A program made the position numbers and the translations under genes. From Casuarina equisetifolia (Eukaryota > Streptophyta > Magnoliopsida > Fagales > Casuarinaceae), in the NCBI GenBank assembly GCA_028551475.1, contig CM052357.1:5813931-5877930 (forward strand): a stretch of DNA of 64,000 bases. The letters run 5' to 3'. The notes under the pieces are model-generated. The model saw nothing but the letters and a program-made list of their open reading frames with translations. It did no database searches and was not told where the DNA came from. Shown here piece after piece: positions 22,491 through 32,376 of this stretch; within the stretch, counting starts at the first letter, position 1, and each line of letters begins with the position of its first letter.

Positions 22491-23251
22491 TGATGTGGAT
22501 GCACTCAAGGCCTAATATTACGAGTTTCAACATCAAAGAATTAAAAGTTCACAACATAACCTAGTGGGTGTAAGAAGGCCAAGGTTGAAGAGCAACCCAA
22601 GAATATTCCATAGCATCTTTACAATTTTTAATAGAAGTGATTACTTAAATATTTTTTTAGTCTTTCATTCCTTAGGTTTTCTTTATTATCTAAGATTATT
22701 TCCTTTTGTTTAGTTTTCTTTAATTGTTTAGGTTCATGATTTATCTGGGGTTTCCATACTTGTCAAATTTGTTATTTGTTTATAATTCTTTATTTGTCAT
22801 AATCCAAATTTTTTAAGACTTCTTTAATTTTAAGGATTCTTGATTTATCAGGATCCTTCTAGAATTGAGTTTTAAGGATTCCTGATTTATCAGGTTCCTT
22901 CTAGGATTAGGTTTAGCTACCTATTTAAAAAGAGCAATGTTTAGTTGTAAGAAAACTTGTTTTCTAGAGAATAGAAACCCCAAAGTTGTGTGATTAACTT
23001 TTGCATCCTTTATCCAATTTTTGCAAGGGATTGGTGGTGGAGCACCTCCTTAATTGGTGGTATTACCTTTATGTCTTGGAGCTTGTTGGCATCTATCTTT
23101 TGTTTTTGTTCTTCATATTTTTGTTTTTCTCTCATCCTTCCACCTAAACATTCACTTTTCTCACAGAAAAACCCCAAAAACACCAAAAAACTGATTTTTA
23201 CATATCTTTTATAATCTAAGCTCGCTCTAGCCCACCATAAGATCCACATAA
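22491..23251 (+). repeat. 3' LTR
   Basis: The 761-bp LTR begins TGATGTGGATGC and ends GATCCACATAA, where the canonical CA end has mutated to AA. It is followed by the target duplication ACTTA. Confidence 0.85.
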
Positions 23252-23256
23252 ACTTA

Positions 23257-26200
23257 TGTGTGTTATTAGTGGGCTCATAGCATCCATCATTGTGTCTTGT
23301 TGATCTCCATTATAGATCATTAAGTTTGCAAGGCCTAGTCCACAGTGGCAATGTGGTTTATGGCCTTTAAGTCTAAAAACCATGCAAAGTCAAATTGTGC
23401 TAAGGGTATTAGCCAAAATTAAATTGGGCTTATTGTTGATTGAAGGAATGCATGGTTCTATTGGCAGGGAATTGGGTTGTTAGGTCAAATTGACTATAAT
23501 GAGCCTCATACTAGGAGGCTTAATGATCGAGCCTATGGCAGATTTTCATACCATGGTGAATTCCCAAGGTTACTGCCAATTAAGATGCAATGACCACCAT
23601 TGGTCGGTTGGAATCCAATGGACATGCTAAAGGGGGAATGAAGCAAGAGAAAATCCATGTGTAACACTGAGACTATCGATATGAGTTGCTCCGATGACTT
23701 ATTCAAGGGTTCAATTGCATGTTGTCAATGATGACAATTGGCAAGGATCATAAGTAGTTAGTAAGCTTCCATTAGGCTAGTCCAACCCATATTCAAGATT
23801 TATTGTTGGGTCATTTTAAGGTAATGTTACCCTCATGTTTAAAAAGAAAAAAATAGAGTTTTTCTCTGTGTATCCATCAAAAAAGAAAAAAGAAAGAATA
23901 AAAAAAAGGGGAAAAGAGTAGGATTTTTGTAAGAATTAGAACCTTACATAGTAGTTGATCAAACACTTAATTAAGATTGATATGTGGTCTAACTAAGCTA
24001 TTTTTTTGTTAATAGGTTCAAAATTGGGTATTCTTTATTCTAAATGGTTAAATCATTATTTTGAGCTCTTTACATCAATAGATCTTGGTAAAAAATCTAA
24101 GTGCTTTTTCTCTAACTTTTCTTGGTTAAGTTAATATCCATAACTTGTTTTTCACTATCAATTATTGATTCTATTGTTATTAAATTAGTAAATTATTATC
24201 TTGTTTATGTTTTTAAGGACTTGATTAGGTTGTAAACCTAAAGATTATATAAAAGAGATTTAAGTGTATTTTATTATCAGTCTCGTAGTTTTTATCCTTC
24301 AAATTAGGGAGTTTTTCACATAAAAAATTCTTTTATGTTGATTATAGTGATTAGATCTTTTACTTATGATTCAAACTATATTGTTTGTATTTTAGAATTT
24401 CTTCATAGGTTTAATGAAAATGGGAAAATTTATAAGTTTTTTCCATTAGCTTCAAGTGTGCCTCCTTAATGAGAAAACGGCCATGAACATAGTTTTTGGT
24501 GAGACTAGCCATGTAGGTTTGCACTACAATTGCATTTACCAAAGAAGCATATAGAGCCCTAAGCCTATGAAAGAGATGGGTGAGGAACTTGTTGTCTTAG
24601 ACTATTTCTTTGGCAACACCAAGCTTGTTGACAACGGCATTGACATCCAAAGGAACTCTATGACTAATCAATGGCCCTTGATGACCAATTAAAGGTAAAG
24701 GCATAAGGAAGCATAGGCCATGCTTTAGGTAGCAAACTCCACCATAAGAGTGCACTCGGTGTCAGTTGAGGTGGTGAATTTGGACCAAGTTATCACAATG
24801 GGATCAAAGGAGGTGTTTTGGATGGATCCTAGCACTATCTAATCCCTTTTGTGCCACCCAACGAATGATAAGTTTGTTATTCAAACTATGGAACCTTTAT
24901 CATTGGTGTTGGTAACATATTTTGCCAAACACAGAAGAGTGATATCAAGTACAAGTTGCAACTCACTTATGCAAAGGTAAGACACAATGCAAGCTTTCCA
25001 AACCCAACAATTATTCTCCTCAAGTCTAACTCTAGTTGTCATAATTGACATATTCTCAATGTTGGAAATCACATAAAGGTAAGTAATGTTTGTTTAGGTG
25101 AATTGGTAGGCCATTTGGGAGGATGAAAAAAAATTAGAAAAGGGCTTTTCTGAGAGGCTTGGTGGTACTAAGATAAAACCCACTTATTTAAGAAATTCAA
25201 AATATAATTGCTTAATTAAAAACTCCATACAAACATGTCCATTATACAAAGACCTAATCATCTATACAAAAAATGAAAGAAAGCGAAGAACATTACAATC
25301 TCATTTTCAAATATATTGAAATAAATAGCAAATAAGAAGAAGAAAATATTAAAAAATATTTAAAAGGTTATTTATAATAACTATTAGATAGTTCGTATTT
25401 GATCACAAATTCATTTTAACCTTCCAATACCATTTGTAAATGGAATAACATTACACCATTAAAATAAAAAATAAAAACATTCCAAAAATTTATTAAAAGT
25501 AATCATTTTGTCTTGAAAATTTTAGGGGCGTAATGATCTAATTTCCACTTACGAGAATAGAATACGAATGTTCATAAAAGGATGACAAAAGTACATATAG
25601 AAATTTCGTGTGTAAAAGGATGATTTGGTCCTATTATGCATAAGGAGCCAAAATTGGCTCATGTGCTATCCCCTGAGGGTAATCCTTTATGTTGACAAAG
25701 TGGGCTGGACAATAACGCAATGTTTGAACTTACTATGTCCCATAAAGGTAGTCCAATATGTTGACAAAGTGTGCTGGAAATAATGCAATGTTTGAACTTA
25801 CTAGGCACACCAGCCTTTGCCACTTTCAAGTACTAAAACTCATGCTATGCTTGTATTTGATCCCCAAAGGCAAATAATATCTTTCATTAACTACTAAATT
25901 TTAGGAATGTTTAATGGAGTTTTTTAAGATCCTAAGGACTCTAATGCGTGTTTTGAATTTCTAGTGGATTATTCTCCTTCATTGTTGTTTCTTTTTTCTA
26001 TATTACTTGTTTATTTTTTATCAAGATTGAATAAAAAATAGAATAAATTATAAAGAAAATTTGAAAAAAAAAATGAAAGCTATTAAAATCCACATCACAT
26101 TGCCACATCAATGTTGCCGCATCAACACCACATGGCAATAGAATTTAGCTTTCAGCAATGGTAGCACAACACGTGGCCAACCTTAGCCACATTAGCCCTA

Positions 26201-26500
26201 CACAACATGATGCTAAAGTGTCGTCTCTCCTTGAAAGCTTCAGCTATTCCTAAATGCATCTAATCAAAATCCCATTGCCAAAAAAATTTTGTTTTGAACA
26301 TAGATTCATGCGATCTCTTTTATAAACCTAAAAGCCCCAATTACATGAAGCCACCAACAATACCAATAAAGAATTTAGGAAAACTTTCAAATTCATTTCA
26401 AATTCTCTACAATTCCAAATTCCCTCCTATAAATTTCTAATTAGAATTGATTGTATTAAGGTTTATGTTTCCCTTCTTGTATAGTCAAATGATTCCTATA
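23257..26500. other. No gene recognised; possible weak retroelement debris
   Basis: I find no supported gene. On the minus strand near 25072-24881 a short frame (SNIENMSIMTTRV...NNCWVWKA) faintly recalls the start of a copia gag, but it is too short to call. A two-copy 60-bp tandem lies at 25677-25805. GCCACATCA-type motifs cluster at 26090-26130. Confidence 0.4.
25677..25805 (+). repeat. Two-copy ~60-bp tandem repeat
   Basis: Two adjacent units share TATGTTGACAAAGTG, GCTGGA, and AATGCAATGTTTGAACTTACTA (with one extra C in the first). They start near 25677 and 25745. Confidence 0.75.
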
Positions 26501-26651
26501 AATTGGACAATTTTGTTAGTAGTATTCCACAATCTTTATCCAACATTTCGTCCTTGCAAAAGATTAATCTTAGGTATAACCAGCTTTCAAGCTCCATTCC
26601 TTCTCCTATCTTCAACATGTCTTCACTACAAATCATAGCTCTTGAATCCAA
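26501..26651 (+). pseudogene. Locus 2 LRR-XII pseudogene, exon 1 fragment (left part)
   Basis: The sequence matches the middle of exon 1 (TAGTATTCCACAATCTTTATCC onwards) and reads [21 protein letters not shown], then SSIPSPIFNMSSLQIIALESN. It lacks the signal peptide and LRR cap, and it stops abruptly at TTGAATCCAA, where a large insertion begins. The matching continuation resumes at 30110. Confidence 0.8.
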
Positions 26652-26905
26652 CATGGTAAGCAATAACATATTGTTGTTATAACAATTATGGATACACATT
26701 CTACTCATGCATATTGTCATAACAAGTATATGGCAAAAGAGTCTCCATATATTACATCAACAAAAAGTTGACTTAACAAGTCAGGAGTGCACATGTTCTA
26801 GTACAAGTGACCACACTATATTCAAGCTGGACAATTAAAGGCAACAACATCGTTTCAACATGAAAAGGAAACATAAAGACTCGAAAGTTCCAATTAAAGC
26901 GCAAA

Positions 26906-27647
26906 TGATGTATTGATGTGGATGCACTTAAGGCCCAATATTACGAGTTCCAACATCAAAGAATTAAGAGTCCATAATGTAATCCAGTGGGTCCAAGAAG
27001 GCCAAGATTGAAGAGTAGCCCAAGAATATTCCATAGCATCTCTATAATCTTTAATATAGGGGGTTTTCTAAATAGTTGTTGAGTCCTTAATTTCTTAGGT
27101 TTAATTTATTGTATGAGAATTTTTCTTTTTATTTGGTTTTCCTTAATTGTCTAGGCTCCTGATTTATCTGGGTTTCCATACTTGTTAGATCTCTGATTTG
27201 TTTAGGAATCCCTTATTTGTCAGAATCCATATTTGTTAAGACTTCCTTAATTTTAGGGATTCTTGATTTGTTAGGATCCTTCTAGAACTAGGTCGTAAGG
27301 ATTCCTACTTTACTAGGTTCCTTCTAGGATTAGGTTTAACTGCCTATTTAAAGGAAGCATTATTTTAGTTGTAAGCAGATTTGTTTTTTCAGAAAATAGA
27401 AACCCCAAAGTTGTGTGATCAACTTTTGTATCCTTTATCCAATTCTTGCTAAGGATTAGTGGTGGTCCTTGACTGATGGCATTGCCTTTACATCTTGAAA
27501 CTTATTGGCATCTATCTTTTGTTTTTGTTCTTCATATTTTTGTTTTTCCTCCCTTTCTCCCTACCAAACACTTACTTTTCCCAAAAAACTATTTTTAGTT
27601 ATTTTCTTCACCCAAGCTCACTCAATCCCACCATAAGATTCGCATCA
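26906..27647 (+). mobile_element. Solo LTR of the gag-only family
   Basis: Homologous along its length to the LTRs at 20261 and 22491, from TGATGTGGATGCACTTAAGG to CCACCATAAGATTCGCATCA. No internal region follows. Perfect 5-bp duplications GCAAA lie at 26901-26905 and 27648-27652 if the element starts at 26906. That start includes eight extra bases (TGATGTAT) before the usual TGATGTGG. It is a solo LTR, a product of LTR-LTR recombination. Confidence 0.85.
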
Positions 27648-28445
27648 GCAAATCGCCTTCCATTCCAAGGAAACCCTAGAGAAGTTAATGGTTGAAATCT
27701 GGCAATTTAGCCGTTGGATTAACAAGAAATTTTGAGAAGAGCCTACGGATTTGTTTATAAAGAATTTGTTTATATTGATTTCAAAGGTACCTCTCAAAAA
27801 GGTGCATCAAATAGTGCAAGACCAATTTTGAATCACATTACTCTGATTACTCAATGATTTCATTTCATACTTACTTGTATTAAGTTCTATTGCATTGATT
27901 TTACACTATGATCTTCATTTGATAATTTGTCCAAGTGTAAATCAATTTAGAGCACATTATTCAGAAACTATGATTTAGGACTTTCTTTGAAATCATTAAT
28001 TTTATGTTTGATTAATATTATATTTGATATTGTTGTTGAAAAATAAGGGTTTTGTTTATGACAAAATATATTTATGAATATATTTGTTGAAATATGTTTT
28101 TCATATGTGCAAAAGAAAATCATATGAAGTAAAAGATGTACAAATTATAATATCAATTATAAAATAACCGGTTATAAAATAACAAGGTTCCTACATTTCT
28201 TGATATAATGTCACTATATAGTGCTATTAAGAAATGATTTATTTAATTTTAGTATATAATGTCTTGAAAACAAGGCTTACCAAATTGAAATTAAATATGT
28301 CATACATTGTGATTAAGAAAAAATAATACTTGCGTTTGCTTTGTTGAAGGTTGAAATATATAGCTCTATTTTTAGAACAAACCTTAGTTCTATCAAGAAC
28401 TTATATTATATCATTCTTGGATTGATATTGATTCTATGCCTGACT

Positions 28446-28587
28446 CTCGGCTTGGTTGTATTCTCGGCTTGATTGTATTCGGCCTGGTTATATTCGGCAT
28501 GATTGTATTCTCAGCATGGTCATATTCGGCCTGGCTGTATTTTCAGCCTGTCTCTATTCTTAGCATGGCTGTGTTCTCAGCCCGTCT
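28446..28587 (+). repeat. 15-18-bp minisatellite (TCGGCNTGGNTGTAT type)
   Basis: About nine units start with TCGGC or TCAGC followed by TTG, CTG or ATG and end in TATT(C). Unit length alternates between 15 and 17 bases through presence or absence of a TC dinucleotide. Confidence 0.8.
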
Positions 28588-28592
28588 CATGA

Positions 28593-28621
28593 CTCGCTTA
28601 TCTATCCAGTAGATAAGTGAG
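28593..28621 (+). repeat. Short hairpin next to the minisatellite
   Basis: Arms CTCGCTTATCTA and TAGATAAGTGAG surround a TCCAG loop and pair with a single G-T wobble. The role is unknown. Confidence 0.6.
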
Positions 28622-30104
28622 CTCGACTGGTGATGAAACTCACCGTTTCACTTACACACTGTCTCATTTATTCGCCTAATGCCCTAAGAGCGTATTATTG
28701 ATGACTGCTGAAATGAGAGAGAAAGAGAGAGATGGAAGAATGGCGCCGCTGGTGACCAAATCCTCAATAGGAGGATTTCTAAAGAGACCGATGTCAGAAC
28801 GGTCTAATCTGAGCTGGAGAAGGAAGATTTAAAGGTTGATTTATTGTTCCAACAGGAAGATAGCTTCATCATTAAGGTTTGAAAAGTCTGAAACCCTAGC
28901 TTTAATTTTTTTATTTAAGAAGAGCTATTCTATGAAGAAAGGTTTGATACTTACTATAATCTAAAGTTCTCTTTGAGTGAAGAATCGACTATTGAGCTCA
29001 TCTTTTGATCATTCAATCTTTTTAACTTTCGGTAAAGTACAAGCTTACAATGATATTGTGATTAAATACTTATTCATTCATTTATATCATCAATTGGATC
29101 TTGTATAACTTTGTTTATGTGCTGATTTCATTAAAAATACTTATTGCACATAAACATTGAAAGGAATCCGAAACCCTAATTTATTTCAATTTAGGGTTTT
29201 TGTGATAGGAGCTTAGAATTATTATATTTACATCAAATCAGCTCCTTTAGGTTACAGAATCCCACAACTTGTCATATTATTTAGGATTTGTAATTGATTT
29301 ATGATCTTTTGCTCATATTGTGTAACATTGTACAAGAAATTCCTTAAAGAGGAATTGTTTGAGTTAGGGAGAACATTTTCTCTTAACTTGGTTGAGTAAA
29401 GGAGACTTTAGTCGGTTTAATTGAAGGAGAAGAGGGTGGACATAGGACTCAAGGTGTGAGTGTCGAACCACTGTGGTAAATTTGTTGTCAATCTCTTTGC
29501 TTACTATTGATCTAACCTTCTTATAATATTTGTTGCCTCATATTTTGTCAATTATATGCTCCTAACCTATTAGAATATTTGATACATATAAGTGTGACAA
29601 TACTCTTGATAAAGTGTTGTTTGACTTGGAAGTAAAGCATCACATGTGTTCAATTTATATTGATATTATTTGTGTGACTTGTCCAGCATATTGAGTTGAG
29701 TATTAACATAATAGTTTTTTTAAATTGTTGGTTATAAAAATTCAACCCCCCCTTCTTGTTAAGCCATAAAACCTAATAATTGTAAGAGCTATAGAATAGG
29801 AAATTTCCGAGAGAGAAATTTCTATATTTTGGGTTTAAAAGGGATTAAGAATCCCTTGTAATTTAGTTTATTCATAGTCATTTTTTAGAGAGCGCTTTAG
29901 TGGGGAAACTAAAGTAGGGTGGATTAGGTGCCAACTTGTGGGCTGAACCACCTCCTAAATCTTTGTGTGCTATTTTCCTTGGCTATCTACTTGTTTGTTT
30001 ATTTTCTTTTAATTAATTGTGATTAGACAAAAAGAAATAAGTAAAAAGAAAATTTGTAGCCTTTATTACCTAATTCAGCCCCATTCTTAGGTAATTAGGG
30101 ACCT

Positions 30105-30330
30105 TTCAATAAGCTTTCTAGTGGACTCCCAATAGATGCATTTGATCATCTACCTAACTTACAACATCTTAATCTATCTAATAATCAGTTCCAAGGCAAA
30201 CTTCCATCCAATTTGTTCAAGTGCAAAGAGCTGAAAGTTTTGTTGTTAGGAAACAATAAATTTACAAGAAAGATACCCTTAGGAATTAAAAATCTAACCT
30301 TTCAAACAACAACGTTGAAGGTATGTTCAT
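30105..30330 (+). pseudogene. Locus 2 LRR-XII pseudogene, exon 1 fragment (right part)
   Basis: Continues the exon 1 homology after the insertion: NKLSSGLPIDAFDHLPNLQH, then QFQGKLPSNLFKCKELK and KIPLGIKNLT. Compared with locus 1, about 20 bases before the exon end are missing (TCTAACCTTTCAAACAACAAC), which shifts the frame at the boundary. Confidence 0.75.
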
Positions 30331-30407
30331 CTCATTATTTTCAATTTTTATTCTTTAATTGAGTAATAAATTTAATTATTTGTTCCTAAAAGGTAAGTTC
30401 TTCACAA

Positions 30408-30551
30408 GTAATCTCTCATTTACCATGTTCAAGTGCAAGCAATTACTGATTCTAATACTACGATTTAATCATTTCATTGGGACAATACCTTCAGAAATTG
30501 GAAATTTATCTATGGTAACAGATTTATACCTTGGTTTCAATTACTTTGAAG
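30408..30551 (+). pseudogene. Locus 2 LRR cassette (open, acceptor lost)
   Basis: The 144-nt cassette has an open frame (SNLSFTMFKCKQLLILILRF...LSMVTDLYLGFNYFE) and an intact donor GAAG|gtaagtt. The acceptor AG has become AA (TTCACAA|GT). It is most similar to the 3962 cassette in locus 1. Confidence 0.65.
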
Positions 30552-32376
30552 GTAAGTTGGTATTATATTAGATTTCTTTAATCATACTCTAGTCAAGTTA
30601 ATATCATTTTACCATCTTTATTTGGATGTCATCTTTGGGAATAATTGTTATTCATGAAAACCAACTTTTGTGCTCTATTTTCTCCATTTCCACTTTGTGA
30701 AGAACTTTATCTTATGCAAAATAAGCTATCTAATCCCCTGCCTTCCATTATTTTTTTAAAAAAATTTGCTACAAATTATAGTTCTCTATTATAGTAAGAT
30801 TTCTTCATTGCAATATTTGTCATATTAAGAGAATAATTCCTTGGGTATAAGTACTTTTAGCATAAGAGCTTATGCCTTGATTTCTTAGAATGGATTTTTT
30901 ATTTTGGCCTTTCTCTATTATTTATTTATTTGAAAATTTAAATAAAAGACTTATAAAATGTCACATATGAGAAATTAACAATATTATCCCATAGCATGAT
31001 AAATAAAATGAAGGCTCGTTAATGTCATCAAATCTTGCAACTGTTGTATGCAATTATGTTTGTTCAAACAACAAAGTGAGTATAGTTAGTAGCCAAAGCT
31101 TCATTAAGGTAATTAGTTCATAGGTTGCCTCCATTATAGGAGCCTTGATTCAAAGATTTACCTTCAAGTTATGGAAAAATAATATCTATAATCCAAAATT
31201 TTTATTAAATAATTCAAAATTTTTTCATTAAGGAATTTATATTTTTTTCTTTATAAAGGGGACTTTCAAGAAAAATTTAGATATTACTATTTAAGATGTG
31301 CATAGGCATTGAACATGGGTCAATTCATAAAGACAAAACAAAATAATAAAGTGAAAATCATAAAGTTCTAGTTTGTAATGAATATTGTATTTAATGCTAT
31401 AGTTTAATATTATGTTTAAAAACATTTTTTTTAATCAAAATTTTACTCAACAGTAAATAAATCTTTTTGCCTTATAAAAAATATTTTCAAATAAGATTCA
31501 ATCAACATGGAACTTATATTATGTTTAATATATTTGCTCTTTATTTTTGTCCTTCAATTAATATTTAGAATTCTTTATTTTTTTAAATCCATTTTATGCA
31601 TATTTATGATTTTCAAGGGCTAAAAAAAATTGAACTTTGATTAGTTAATCCCACGAACAATTAGTGAAAGCTGTAAGCTCAATATTATTTTAATATTTTT
31701 TATTATAGAAAACAATTGTTGTTATTATTAGTAATTAGTTACTAGATATCAATAGGGAATCTATTGATCCATTTGTGTTAAACCACAACATAGAACGAAT
31801 TTCATCTTTAAGCAATACTTAGTTTGAAATTATAAATTTGTTTGTGCTTAAATAAATAAATCAGAGGTCTAATGATATGTGAATTACTTTAAGAATATAA
31901 TAGCCTTATTTAGTTAACAGTTAAACTTTCAGAAAGTATAATTTTAAAGAGTTTATAGAATTATAGAAACTAGTTTGAGCTCCTTTGCTTAAACACGGAT
32001 TAAAGACCACCTTTTAAGTCCATAGGACTAACGATTTCTACTCTCTCCAACCGACCAATCCCGTGAAAAGCACAATAAAAATCGACGACTAACAAAGACT
32101 AAGACGATATACGGCTAGCTATTAAATTGAAACAACCTAACGCCTTTGTAAGTTTCTCACGATAATTAGGCCTTTGAACTTTGTTTTGCTTACCAAAATG
32201 TTCACGTGCATGTACCATTCATCTATATACCGCTAGTTATTAATTTGAAACAACCTAATGCCTTTTTAAGTAACAACAATTAGGTCTTTGAACTTTGTTT
32301 TGCTTAGCAAAATGATCATTCATCTAAACTGCTTTTCCTTTTGGTTAATATTGCATGGTTGTCAATTTTCTGGTAG
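30552..32376. other. Locus 2 intron sequence, no additional gene
   Basis: This is intron homologous to locus 1 intron sequence from about 9850 to 10990 and to the LRR decay tracts. Two near-duplicate stretches (around 32105-32200 and 32215-32310) repeat CAACCTAA(T/C)GCCTTT and TAGG(C/T)CTTTGAACTTTG. Confidence 0.5.

Larger units (their letters stand above)
20261..23251 (+). mobile_element. Compact gag-only LTR retrotransposon (non-autonomous, gypsy-like)
   Basis: Complete element of about 3.0 kb: 5' LTR 20261-21022, primer-binding site at 21025, internal region of about 1.47 kb, polypurine tract before 22491, and 3' LTR 22491-23251. LTRs start TGATGTGGAT and end ATCCGCATCA, forming an imperfect terminal inverted repeat. 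The 3' copy ends ACATAA after mutation. A 5-bp target duplication flanks it (ACTTG 20256-20260, ACTTA 23252-23256, one mismatch). The internal region carries only a decayed gypsy gag (DPNEFIDWLCRI, FGSLW) with stops, and no polymerase. The architecture matches elements with terminal repeats and a gag domain that depend on a partner for transposition. Confidence 0.85.
26652..30104. mobile_element. 3.45-kb insertion splitting the locus 2 LRR exon
   Basis: The exon sequence ATCCAATAAGCTTTC of loci 1 and 3 is interrupted here. The left side ends TCCAA (26647-26651) and the right side resumes TTCAA then TAAGCTTTC (30105 onwards), consistent with a 5-bp target duplication with one mismatch. The insert contains a nested solo LTR, a minisatellite and a stretch (29340-29770) with the look of an LTR/leader. 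No transposase or polymerase is readable. It is probably a non-autonomous or solo-LTR-type retroelement with further nested insertions, but the family is uncertain. Confidence 0.6.

Noticed and set aside
24881..25072. 63-codon minus frame with a faint copia gag look
   Set aside because: Only a few residues fit the pattern, and no other copia domain is present around it.
28446..28621. Possible CRISPR-like array
   Set aside because: Units are contiguous with no unique spacers, in a plant nuclear context. This is a minisatellite.
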